DNA of 64,000 nt, taken from Tolypocladium sp. Sup5 PDA-1 (lineage: Eukaryota; Ascomycota; Sordariomycetes; Hypocreales; Ophiocordycipitaceae). This document shows, one piece after another, positions 36,888-47,620 of the stretch (the first letter of the stretch is position 1; every line of letters starts with the position of its first letter). Location: assembly GCA_000750105.3 (NCBI GenBank), contig JPHH03000047.1, forward strand, positions 1-64,000, written 5' to 3'. A program made the translations under genes and the position numbers. Below the pieces are notes generated by a model, which did no database searches, was not told where the DNA came from, and was given only the letters and a program-made list of their open reading frames with translations.

Positions 36888-37513
36888 ATGGCTCGCAATA
36901 AGAAGCTACCCACGATAAAATGGGTCTTGGTTGTCCTCCGTCTTCCGCTTCTCCTCTCTGGGCTGGCTTTGGTCATCGTTACGGCGTATCTTGCAGTTAA
37001 ATGGGGCAAGGGTTCAGTATACGAGGCCACTCTTGCAGCAGTGAGTACAATGCTATTATATGGGTGACAGTGTATACGAGAGGACCTGCTGACCCGTTAC
37101 CCACTAGGCTTGTATTGCCATTGTTACGGACCTTCTCGCTATTGCCGTTTTATTTCGGAAGTTATCCTTCGACTTGATTGTGCTTGTGCTTGAAGTTGCT
37201 AGCCTCATTCCTGCCTGTATTGGGGTTCCTATTATTATTTCTAGCAATATTCCCTATGGGGATCAGCCCGATCCCTCGAAGCCACTTGGGTGGGAGGGTG
37301 CCCAACACGCCGCTTTATATCTGACTATCACCGTTCTGTAAGTAATACTGCCTTAGCAGAAGGCCAATGACTCCAACGACGATTTATAGGTGCGCGAGAG
37401 TTCTCTCGATAATACTTTGTGGGATATGGCACCGCTGTAATCTTGCAGAAGATAGTGAGCAACCAACTAGGCTTCAAGAGCAGGCTAGTCGCACTGGCGG
37501 GGAGGAGCGCTAA
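36888..37513 (+). CDS. Small four-helix membrane protein, 168 aa
   Basis: Three exons inferred: 36888-37040, 37108-37337 and 37390-37513, all joined in frame. Four hydrophobic segments at about 11-37, 52-66, 72-97 and 115-142 alternate with short loops, and the tail is charged. A hydrophilic loop with GDQPDPSKPLGWEG lies between helices 3 and 4. The family is not recognised. It occupies the slot between the GH55-like and LysM genes that a soluble 240-aa gene fills at the first locus. Since the neighbouring GH55 copy carries a lipid-phosphodiesterase-like module, a membrane protein here could be its protective partner; this is inference from position. The last exon could instead splice to another frame that stays open to 37772. 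Confidence 0.55.
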
Positions 37514-37599
37514 ACGGAACAATCCGACTAAAGACGAGAAGGAATGGCGAAAAGAACTCGATCAAGTCTGTGTTTTGGCAGCCAGCAGTGTGTGCGGGC

Positions 37600-38050
37600 G
37601 GGGGTGGGCTGAAGTAAGACTTAGTGTTCGATTGGCTGCTAATATGACTGTGTACAATGATTTCGAGGACTCCAAGATAGACCAGTCCTTCTTCAACTCC
37701 ATCTTGGAGGACTACGATAAGTGGGAGAAGAGCGCTGACATTGCCTCTCCGAGGGCAAAGGAGAAGGGGTGAATGGCTCAGGACATGGACGGAGTGATGC
37801 TACCCCAAGGCTTCAAATACCAGCAGCGAGGTCAACCCCCTCAAGTATCCCGGAGAACATGGGTACCGCTCGGGCGAATTCAACGTGAAGTTCTCCACGG
37901 CTCGTGGTGCGCAGCTGCCCGACATCGAGGCGGCTGTGAATGCCTGCTCGGAGAGCACGCTTGCGCCCACCCCTCGCGGTTCCCGTGAGAACGGCTGTGT
38001 TGTGCTGGACGCCAACACCACGACGCCGGTGGAGGCACACCTTGCGGCCT
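37600..38050 (+). pseudogene. Unassigned gene remnant
   Basis: Protein-like stretches occur in shifting plus-strand frames: an acidic segment with FEDSKIDQSFFNSILEDY at about 37.66-37.72 kb, then KYPGEHGYRSGEFNVKFST at about 37.84-37.89 kb leading to a frame that ends with TGA at 38050-38052. The frame must shift between them, and no start codon or splice sites reconcile them. The family is not recognised. It could be a decayed gene of its own or a detached C-terminal module from a large protein like its neighbours. Confidence 0.35.
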
Positions 38051-38960
38051 GAAGCCGGTTGCGAAAGAGCTGGCTGCCAATGTGTCCACGACCATGTTGG
38101 GGCTGATGGGATGCCCCGCGGGGCATTGGTAGAGCATCAGAACAAACACCCTGCGAGCCAGAGCCAAAGAGCGGAGTGTTGCGGTCGAGACCCCCGCGGG
38201 GTCTGGAGATGGTGTGGATGCTATGGTTACAGCTGCCGTTCTCTAATTTAGACTTATATATTACCTCATACCCCTGCGTACCTACTACGGAGTGCGGATA
38301 CTAATATTACAATCCCTTGACCGGGCAGCCGATGGCGCCAACATCCTTGTTCCTCGGACGCTACAAAGCTTGTTAGCAAGTGGGGTCCCCGCGCCGTTTT
38401 CCGGGCGAGGCTTATTACATGGGGCTGCTATGATCGCCGTCAGCAAATTAAAACCCTCGACGGAGTTGACGGAGACGGAGTTGCTCGACTAATTAGTCCC
38501 TTGGCATTGTGAAGCCTCGGCAAAGGCCTATAGTAGTCCGTAAACACCAAGGCATTCGAAGTACTTCTTAACGACAACGGAGATTGGGCCATGAAGGTGG
38601 CCGACTGATACTTTCGGCCCAGCCCTTGAGGCCGAACCCAATTTCGGCTCGACCCAATGTCGTACGCGTTGCGCAAATTAGTGCTGTTGGTTTGCCTTCA
38701 ATCCCCGTGCCGCCACCATGGCCAGAGCTGGTCAGACCTGGCCATTGATACGTATAAGTCGTACGGAGTACTCCGTATAACCGACAAAGACGGCCCATGG
38801 CGTCTAGTCGGCGTTTTCTCTTTTGGGATCCAGAATTCGCATCGCGACACTGAGGATATAAATATCGTCTGCCTGGAATAAGAGAGTAAATTCGTCAAAA
38901 CCCAGAAAGAGCGACACCCGCCGTACATGGACATTCCTGGCTCCGCCACTAACAGGTACC
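38051..38960. other. Intergenic, LysM-gene promoter region
   Basis: No gene supported. The perfect 16-bp palindrome TACGGAGTACTCCGTA lies at 38762-38777, about 185 bp upstream of the next start codon. Confidence 0.5.
38762..38777. promoter_or_regulatory. 16-bp palindrome TACGGAGTACTCCGTA
   Basis: Perfect inverted repeat upstream of the LysM paralogue. Half-sites (TACGGAGTA or TACTCCGTA) also occur near 15147, 16834 and 26110, and the shorter core TACGGAGT near 27556 and 38286. It may be a transcription-factor site or a dispersed short repeat. Confidence 0.4.
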
Positions 38961-40991
38961 ATGTTGCTCAAGTCCTTTAGTTTGGCTGTTGTCTCAGTAC
39001 CTCTCGCCTTGGCGGGTGTTGCTAGACCATCGACCGATCTAGAGGTTCGTGGTAACAAGCCCAGGTTGCCATATGACGGCAAAACCAGTCGTTACTGTAC
39101 CTGGTGGATTGATAGTGATGACACTCCGAAATGTCAGGACGTTCCAGGCTTTTGGGGCATTATGATGGTCGACTTTCTGAGATGGGTATGTTATCATCGC
39201 CCCATGATTATTGCCATATTTGCTCTCTATAAACATAAGGTTGATATTTCCAGAACCCTTCTATTACTCCTGATTGTGGCAACTTCAAGTCTGGCCAGTC
39301 CTACTGTGTTCAGGCCGCGGGTGAACCTCCTGCGACTATCACAACGACTCAGCAGTCCACTTCCACCACCACCTCTGCGACAAGCACATCTACGAAGCCC
39401 TCTAATGGTAAGGTTATCGCGGAGTTCATGCGCAGAACTCACATCTTTTTGCTAAAAGTATTTATATAGGTATCCCCACACCGCAGCCAACTCAGCCCGG
39501 CATGGTCGATAACTGCGACAAGTTTTACTTCGTGAAGCGAGGGGATGACTGCGCCAACATTGCTGCTACCCAGGGAATTTCAATCGATCAATTTTTGGTT
39601 TGGAACACTCAGGCTGGTATGGACTGTACTGGCCTGTGGGCTGATTCCTACGCTTGTGTTTCTATTATCGGTCAGGAGCCTGGGACGCCTACCAATCCAC
39701 CTAATGGGTGAGTGACATCAGAGACGTGAGGGTCAAGTAGAGTCCATGGCTAAATGAGATCTGTTTTAGCATTGAAACGCCGAAGCCGACACGGCCAGAC
39801 ATTGTGCCCGTTTGCAATAAGTTTCACTTTGTAAAGGCCAGTCAGTCTTGCGTCGACGTCGCCGACGAGAACGGCATAATGTTGGTCGACTTTCTCGGCT
39901 GGAATCCCAAGGCCAACAACGATTGTTCCAGATTATGGGCCAACGCCTACGCCTGCGTTTCAGTCATTGGTTCCTATGACTTTAGCGACGGTAGCATAAG
40001 TGGATGGTCGGTGACTGATGGCAGCTACGATGCGAAATCCAAGGCGCTTGTTGCCGGTAGCTCACCTGGAGGCAAGGCATTCATCAACGCCGCATATAGC
40101 GATTTTATCTTCGAGGCGGACATCACCATCCAAAGCCCGTCTGGAAATGCTGGATTAGTTTTCCGAGTCTCTAACCCAGGCAGTGGCGCAGATAATTACC
40201 GCGGCTACTATGCTGGCATCGACACCGACGGTAATGGTTACGTTGTTCTCGGTCGTGCAAACAACGACTGGAGCCAGTTACGCAATATCGAGGCAAATAT
40301 CCGACCTGGAGAGATACATCGTATGAAGACACAAGCTAATGGCGACTCACTTGCTATCTTTGTTAATGATATGAACCGCACCAAGATTGATTGGCGAGAT
40401 GGGACGTATAGGAGTGGTATGAGCGGCGTGCGAGTGTTTCAAACAGGAGCGATTTTCGACAACGTCAATATTTCACCCCTGGTATATGATGATTTTGAGA
40501 AGAAAATGATCGGATGGACGATTTATGATGGCAATTTCGACGCAGGGTCTAAAGCCCTTGTTGCTAGCGAGACATTTAGCGGTAAGGCGGCCCTCAACAT
40601 TCGGTTCAACGATTTCATCTTTGAAGTCGACATCTCCATTCCGAAGGCTAGCGACGGCAACTCTGGCGTTATCTTCCGCTCCTCAAACCTAGGCAAGGGC
40701 CCAGATAGCTATAGTGGCTACTATGCTGGTATTGGAACCGGGGGCTTTATTACTCTTGGTCGTGCTGATAACTCTTGGAACGAGCTCGGCAACGTGGGGG
40801 CCGACGTCCGCCCCGGTCAGGTATATCACATACTGGTACGAGCTGTTGGTGACTCACTCGATATCTACCTTGATGATATGACCCGACCTAAAATTAGCTT
40901 GAAAGATGGAACTTTCAAGAGGGGTGTGACTGGTGCGCGCGTGTTCCAAACAGGAGCCACCTACGACAACGTCAGGATCCAGAAGTTGTAA
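38961..40991 (+). CDS. Secreted 3x LysM, 2x CBM66-like protein
   Basis: Four exons inferred: 38961-39185, 39254-39407, 39470-39707 and 39770-40991, giving 612 aa. A signal peptide covers about 1-19. The first LysM-like domain (about 45-110) is split by an intron and followed by a Thr/Ser-rich linker. The second and third (about 139-190 and 218-269) share the CxKFxFVKxxxxCxxxA...G...C...ACVSxIG pattern. Two CBM66/DUF1080-like modules follow (about 272-445 and 448-612), with NAGLVFR, GYYAGI and LGRA motifs. It is the paralogue of the 17715-20462 gene, but with more LysM domains, no CBM18 and one fewer CBM66-like copy. It looks intact although the GH55-like gene beside it is broken. Likely role: binding chitin or other wall glycans outside the cell. 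Confidence 0.85.
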
Positions 40992-41909
40992 TTAATCCGC
41001 GTATCTTACCGTCGCGTTACCTTGGTTAATGAAACATTCCTATAAGAATTGATGATCCATACTGCAAGGGATTCGACCTGGGAGATAATGTAACAGTCCA
41101 AGACAAGTTCTGGCGTGATTGCGCCCCGGACCCAGCGATGGCCAGGAACGGTGCAGGGTAAACGGAGAGGTGACACGTAGATTAGCTAAAGCTCAGTACC
41201 CCAAGATACAAATAGCCGTGTTCAGAACGAGCATGTTTGCGATATAGTTAATAAAGGAGTGGGGCTGAATCAACGCCGCAGAGGCTGTGGTCTGTTGCAT
41301 TAGTTTTCATCATCGCGTTCTCCCGCAGGAGCCCGATAGACCATATATTCCGGATGGTTCGCCGCTCAGCCGCCTCCCAAGCAGCCGTGAATTCCTCCAG
41401 CAGGCTCTTCCTTCTCGCCCTTCTCTCCTTACGATATTATATGTACTTATAAAGACACTATAGCTATAATACACGATTCTAAGATATGCTAAAGCCCGCT
41501 TTCGCGAACGTAGTATAGTAGGGTATTTTCTTTCGCGATATGTCCTGTAGCGAAATGATACATCCTCGTATATCAGAGCCTAAGATCTTTCTGGCCCCTC
41601 CGAACGCGGCGTGTTGAGTATAGGTCCGTATTAATGGATACATGTGAGTTACAAGGGAAAGATGGTGTATACCCGTGTGAGCCGAGTAAGCAATTGCAAA
41701 TGCTTCCTGTACCGGTCTATAATCAGCCGGCTCAGATCTGCATCGCAATGCGGGCATCTCGCCCGGCATCCTGTGTGTGTAGTGTACCGAGGGCGGTCGG
41801 GCAACCTGCGTGCGAACGGAGAATTTTATAAATTGCATTTCCAATTCCATAACTGCCCCGACTGTTCCCACAGCACCATCTCTGCTATCTAAAACTCAAA
41901 GGCCACCGC
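40992..41909. other. Intergenic, partly decayed
   Basis: No gene supported. 41.45-41.55 kb is AT-rich and TAG/CTA-rich like the decayed repeats. The open frame at 41479-41871 on the minus strand has no coding signature. Confidence 0.45.
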
Positions 41910-43276
41910 TCATCCCGCTGGTTTGCTCTTGTCCTTCTCTACAGGGTATTTCTCGAGTGCCTCATACCATTGCAGCAAGCTTCCGATGAGAAACGAGACC
42001 GATGCCCAAATAAGCGTCAACTCCGTCTGGTATTCGCATCCGCTGCTGGTGCAGTACCCTAGAGATGCCGACAGCGTCCACCCAACGGAGCCAACCGTGT
42101 TCCAAAGCCCGATATGCCATCCCAGCAGTCGAGGCGCTGGCGTATACCAGTTAGGCTGCGTCTCAAGCATATACAAGACTGAAGCAAAGATGAAGATGAC
42201 TCCACCGAGAAGATATGACAACCAGTATACGCCCCTGGCAACGCCGATGCTCATGTTCTGGTAGATGCCAGGGAGCGCACAAATGCCAGAAATGTAGAAT
42301 ATGGTAGCGCCAAGCGTAAGTGATATGGACGCCACGAATCCCATCTCGTGGATGTAATGCGTCTTCAATTCGTGCCATGTGGGCCACCATTCCCATTTTC
42401 GTCCGGGTTGCGGCTGCGTCAGAGGTTCCTTTTTCCGTCCGCGCTGGTGGTGGTGCTTGCAAGTGTCCGGAGCTGCCTTGGCCAAGATTCTGCCGTTCTC
42501 AACACATCCGTTGGCCACTTCGCTGCCATGAGCTACTTGCTTCAAGGCCCATCCGAAACATCCCGTCTGGTTCTCGTTGCAGGCCTCTATTACGAGAAGC
42601 ACGGCGCCGATTTGAAAGAGTGTTGCGCCGACGAATGCCGTAACACCCCCAGCAATCCTAGCTTCACCGGGAAACTCGGAGCTGGGGGCCACGAGCGGCA
42701 GCCAGGAGAAGAGGCCGCAGGCGATGAAGATCAAGCATCCGACCGCAAAGAAAACGGAGACCAAGTAAGAGATGTCCCAGTAAGGGAACTCTGTGCACAT
42801 GCGGCGAAGCCCTTTGAGTACGGCATTACAGGTTGCTGTCGGCGCAGCAGCACGATGCAAGTTTGAACTGTCGACGACGAGAGCATGTCTTCCTGGTGGT
42901 CTCATTAGCTCATCAATACGTCCAAAGAGTCCGTGTGATACAATAACTAACCTTTTCGATTGTCTCGGGAGCGCCAATATACCGTAGTCCGGGGCTCCAG
43001 CGTTTGTGTTCCTTCGGGAACCTCTCCGTCATCCGGTTTGGGTTGTCTCTGCGCTAATTCGTCCACCCGGAGGCGCGCCTGTGTTGGATTGAAGAAAGGG
43101 ATAGCACCTCGAATAGTATTGTGATCAAGATTGATGCCATTGTCTCCAGCAAAAGGCGCCGGTCGGCCAGGTGACAAGAATGTCGTATTGCGCGGCATTG
43201 AGGCGACACTGCTTGTTGTTGGTATGGAATACAGGTCCACTGCCGAAACGTCATGTTCATTTTTCATCGCGCTCAT
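41910..43276 (-). CDS. Polytopic integral membrane protein, 408 aa
   Basis: Two exons inferred: 43276-42952 and 42811-41910, phase-1 join. The N-terminal 110 residues are hydrophilic and probably cytosolic. The rest has about six hydrophobic segments, with conserved-looking motifs FPYWDISYLV, LFSWLPLVAPSSEFPGE, WWPTWHELKTHYIHEMGF, LETQPNWYTPAP and a C-terminal LLQWYEALEKYPV. From memory this matches a widespread, uncharacterised family of ascomycete integral membrane proteins; no function is established. A His/Lys/Arg-rich loop lies between helices 3 and 4. It is transcribed towards the LysM gene. The start at 43276 was chosen over an upstream in-frame ATG because the extra residues look non-coding. 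Confidence 0.8.
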
Positions 43277-44583
43277 ATAGGTTAAAACCAGGTTACATAA
43301 GCAGGCGCTAGACCGGAGAAGGTGCTGTAAATTATTCGGGGTTACAGGGCATATCGCCCTCTGAGGTCGCGGGACTTCACCTGAAACTTTAAAACTTTTG
43401 ACCTGTAAGGCTAAAAAGTATGAATTGCTTAACGCTAACAACCCTATCTACAAGGGTTTCGTATAAGTAGTAGCTGTCGCCTTTCCCCCAGCCTTATGTT
43501 CGCATCGCGTGGAACCCCCTCCATCGGCCGAGAGTAACATCCTGCCGGGACTGCTGGTGAACGACGAGGTCGGGTCCTCACCCAAGTCCGGAGGAATCTA
43601 GAAGGCACTTGCCCAGTAAGGAGAAATAGTTAACTTTAGGGCACTCTCTATACACATACTACTTCATGGGCTTTATTAATACTATAGCATTCTACTTAGT
43701 GACGATCTACGATCTGTCACTAACGCAGCATTCGACTTGTTACTCAGGGCTGACGTCCTGACCTATCTGCCAATATAAACCAGACTCATCTTACCTCTTG
43801 GAAAGGCCAGTAATCATACAAAGAAAGGGTAGTAGGCAATCGCTTCTGCTTCACTAGTGATCATTCTTTGTCAAGACATGATGAAAGAGATGCCGCGTTA
43901 ACCGGTTGACCAATCTCGAGCGTTGGAGCTGCTGCCAAGATCTTTGAAGATCTGATGTCGGCATGCCGGCAAGGCGATGTTACGCAATTTTTGCAGCGGC
44001 TGAATAAGTTACGCGGTCTATTACTTGACCGCGCGGCTCGCTACCAAGAATGCCTACGTAGCAAGACCAATTCAATCATCAGCTGAATGGCACCTTATTA
44101 CAGCTTGTTTTGAAATGGGCGTTAAAATAGATCCTAGTCTCCGCTGTAAGCTGAGTCAGTCGATTGAGCTTGAGTCTGTTTGCACAACAACCGCGGTGAA
44201 TCGGTTCTTTCAAGCGGCATCGTGATCCGGATTGCCGGCCATGAGGCTTGGCAGTGGCCAGAAATAGTCGAGTGCAACCATGGAACGCGTTCTACAAGTC
44301 GTGCGGCATCGTACGTACTATGTATGCGGATCAATGGTGACTTGCCGTGCCGTGCCGACCTGCAGCAGATTTCTGACGAGCATCCAGCACGTGCTTCGAC
44401 TCTGCTATATCGCACGATGAAGTAGAGCAAAATATATACGCCATATTTACCAAGTAATACGTATTACCTTTGGTCGACCATCGACCAGTTACTTATAACT
44501 AGACTTTCACCCAGGCAAATTGGATCAACCTCATCAACTTCAATTCTTCTCGACTCAAGATTCCCCTAGCACCTGCTACCACC
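43277..44583. other. Intergenic
   Basis: No gene supported. Both flanking genes are transcribed away from this stretch, so it should hold two promoters. The open frames at 44025-44430 show no recognisable domain. Confidence 0.5.
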
Positions 44584-46136
44584 ATGGAGATTTTAAGCGC
44601 CACGAAGTTCTCAGATTATGTCAAAAAGCTCATGAATCGTCACCATGTGACAGGGCTTGCCATTGCCGTCGTTCAGGACGGGAAAGTCACCTCAAAGGGC
44701 TTTGGCAAGGCATCACTAGAGCCACCAAGGGACTTTACCCCCGATACGCTCATTTATGTCGGCTCGGCAGCCAAATCTCTCACGGCGGCAACAGTTGGGT
44801 TATTGGTTGGTGACAATGAGAAGTACCCAGAAGTTCAGTACAAGACTCGTATGGCCAGTCTTCTCCCTGACGATTTCGTTATGGGAAAAGATCACGCAGA
44901 CGTCACCGTGGAGGACGTCCTCTGCCACAGGACTGGCATGCCACCGTGAGAGCTACTTTGCCTATCCTTCCTGCTGGAGCTGCGGGAGTAGATCACTAAG
45001 AGTTCCACCGCAGTCATGAATTTTCACTGTTTGGCACAAAGGCGAAGCAGCCAAGCGACGTGCGGTCAATCACAAGAAACCTACGCAGCCTGTCACCCGT
45101 GGCGCCAAACCGAGAGCAGTTCATCTACTGCAACATGATGTATACCGTGGCAACTCATCTCGTCGAACACACAACCGAGGGTACCTTTTCCGACTTCCTT
45201 GAGGAGAACATCTTCCAGCCGCTCCACATGGACTCAACTGCCCTGTTCCTAAAACGCGCCCAGGCTAAAGGCTTAGGTGGCCGCATTGCGACTGGATATC
45301 AGCGAGACAAAGTTGCCCACCAATTCAATGCTGTCCAGTCATCCAATAGTCCTGAGGCACAAGGCTCTGGGCAAATCATCTCGAGCACCAACGACTATGC
45401 CAAGTGGATCCGGGCAATGCTCAACCGCGAGGGACCGATCACGGAAGACATGTTCAACGGGCTCACGACGAGGCGCATTCAGCAAGACCCCCCAACAGAA
45501 GACTTGGATGACGACCAGTTAACCTACTATGCCCTTGGATGGAACGTTCGTCATTACGGAGGCTATACACTCATCTCGCACTATGGAGGAGAGTCTGGGT
45601 ACCAATGCAACCACTTTTTCATCCCGGAGCTCAAGTTCGGAGGCGCAATCTTCAGCAACTCGGACAATGCGGACAGTCTGGTGAGCATTCTAACCTATTT
45701 GTTGATTGACAAGGCGGTGTACGCGTCACAAAATGGAAATTCGCTTCAGATGAACGGCTATGATTCGGGGTCAGACTCTGGATCAGATTCTGACGACGAG
45801 GACTCTGAGTATGACGAGAGCGCCGAGTTGGAAGAGGAGCTATTGCAGCAGTATTGTCCCGATGTTTACGAGCCGCAGCCGCAGGAGATGCCGCTCAGCG
45901 CTTACACTGGACAGTATTGGAGCTCGGGCTATCGAGGCATCAAGATTCAAGAGAAACAAGGCTCCCTTTTTGTCGATGCGACGGACAGGTCTCTAGGGTT
46001 CACCCTCACTTTCAAGCATGTGTGTCAACAGACGAAGTATATTGCTCACCTGAGCATGGACCTTGGGGATAATGATCACCCCATTAAAGCAGAGTTTGTG
46101 CTTGGAGAAGATGGGGCTGTCAAGGTAGGATTGTAG
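44584..46136 (+). CDS. Serine beta-lactamase-fold hydrolase, 494 aa
   Basis: Two exons: 44584-44945 and 45014-46136. The 68-bp intron (GTGAGA...CCGCAG) removes an apparent TGA at 44949 and restores the frame. The class C/PBP-type nucleophile motif SAAK (in VGSAAKSLTAA), the YCN motif and a C-terminal HYGGESG motif are in the expected order, so catalytic residues are present. There is no signal peptide, so it is probably cytosolic. A run of about 25 Asp/Ser/Glu residues (DSGSDSGSDSDDEDSEYD and following) separates the hydrolase domain from a C-terminal beta-rich domain of about 90 aa. Likely an esterase, amidase or peptidase acting on an unknown substrate. The start has a good context (CCACCATGG). 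Confidence 0.85.
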
Positions 46137-46462
46137 CTGGAGGATAGATTGGAAGGATACATCTGGTTCCAGAAGATGGAAGAGTAAGAGCAGGGAAAGT
46201 CTTGGGCAATGTCATCTAGACGGTCGAAAAGATATAGCAACGCACCTAAGCTTGTTCAGATTGCCAAATGGAATCCTGGCATCAAGTGCACATCCTTGAG
46301 ACCTGTACTTCACCCTGCCTAGCTCACGGTCTTAGAGCACAGTAACAACCATATATACGACGTAGCGCTTGGCGTGTACTATACATGTGAACTCGAGCTA
46401 TACACATATGCCCAAACCGTATATGTCAATGGGACTTGAATTCTCTGTGCAGATATGGCTGT

Positions 46463-47620
46463 CTACAGATTACTTTGACGCTTCAAAGCTTCGTAAATGG
46501 CCTTCACGTAAGCCTCCCCTCTTTCGTTGCCCAGAAGTCCATGCCCCATCTGATTCATGGCATAGGCAATGGTCATGCGTCGATCAAGATCCATAATCAC
46601 CAAGGAGCCGCCCCAACCGCCCCAGTAACAGACTTTCCCCGATGGCAGCCAGTCAATCGCGGTGGAAGGCCCAGTCAAGCCGTACCCGATGCCAAAGCGT
46701 ATGGGCACTCCCAACACAACATCTACGCCATTGGCTTGCTCTTGGAATATTAGATCGATGGTCTTTTCCGAGAGCAGGCGCCTGCCGTCGACTTGGCCAC
46801 CCAGAGTTATTACAGAGAGCATTCGCGCCAACGAACGAGCGTTGCCGTGGCCATTGGCTGCGCCAATTTCTGCTCGTCTCCAAGCAGCCGTATTGGCGTC
46901 TCTGGGATCCAGAGTAGGGTTCCGCAGTGTCCTGTGTGTCAGAGAATCCGGCGCGAGCCGAGGCCACTCCAGTGGACCACCTGGGAAGGGCACAATATCT
47001 GCCACTCGGGGCCAATCTTTCTCTAGAGCGCCAATTTGAAAGTCGGCGTTCAGAGGCATTGCAATCTCCTTGCCGACAAACTCGGTTAGGGTCTGTCCCG
47101 TTGTTCGACACACCAACTCTCCCAGGAGATGCCCCATCGTTATAGAATGGTAGCCCGATGCCGTTCCAGGGGCCCACCACGGAGCTTGTTGTGCCAGTCT
47201 TGCCGTGGCCTTTTCAAAATCATATAGATCCTCGACGGTAAGTTGCTCGTCCCATCCTGAGACACCTGATGTGTGGGACAAGAAGTGGCGAACTTCGATG
47301 TCTTGCTTGCCGTTTGCGGCGAATTCGGGCCAATACCGTGACACCTTTTCATTGACATCCAGCAGGCCACGATCAACCAGGATGAGTATTGAGAGACTAA
47401 GAACCGTCTTCACAGACGAGAAGACGTTGACGATGGTGTCCGCTGTCCAAGGACGGGTTCGGCCTTCATCTGCATAGCCGCCCCAGAGATCCACGACATT
47501 CTGTCCATTGAGATTAATAGCAATAGAAGCCCCAACCTCGTCGCCTGATTCGATAAACCTTTGCAAAAGAGTTTGGACCTCGTTGAAGCGGAGATCGCAG
47601 TTGCCTTGAACCTGTGCCAT
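46463..47620 (-). CDS. Serine beta-lactamase-family esterase, 385 aa
   Basis: Single exon. The start at 47620 (MAQVQGN) is preferred to an in-frame ATG 105 bp upstream because the extra residues are not family-like. The catalytic S-x-x-K is SSVK (in NVFSSVKTVLSL), the tyrosine motif is GYHSIT, and the third motif is WGGWGGS. This is the arrangement of EstB-type class C esterases, which are also seen in fungal secondary-metabolite and detoxification genes. No signal peptide. It converges with the 44584-46136 gene, whose end lies 326 bp away; the two share the fold but little obvious sequence. Substrate unknown. Confidence 0.88.
   Translation of the reverse strand: MAQVQGNCDLRFNEVQTLLQRFIESGDEVGASIAINLNGQNVVDLWGGYADEGRTRPWTADTIVNVFSSVKTVLSLSILILVDRGLLDVNEKVSRYWPEFAANGKQDIEVRHFLSHTSGVSGWDEQLTVEDLYDFEKATARLAQQAPWWAPGTASGYHSITMGHLLGELVCRTTGQTLTEFVGKEIAMPLNADFQIGALEKDWPRVADIVPFPGGPLEWPRLAPDSLTHRTLRNPTLDPRDANTAAWRRAEIGAANGHGNARSLARMLSVITLGGQVDGRRLLSEKTIDLIFQEQANGVDVVLGVPIRFGIGYGLTGPSTAIDWLPSGKVCYWGGWGGSLVIMDLDRRMTIAYAMNQMGHGLLGNERGEAYVKAIYEALKRQSNL

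Noticed and set aside
44949..44951. TGA taken as a premature stop in the beta-lactamase-fold gene
   Set aside because: It lies in a 68-bp GT-AG intron whose removal joins two family-consistent segments in frame.
46642..47477. Plus-strand frames opposite the 46463-47620 esterase
   Set aside because: The minus-strand frame carries all catalytic motifs; the opposite frames do not.
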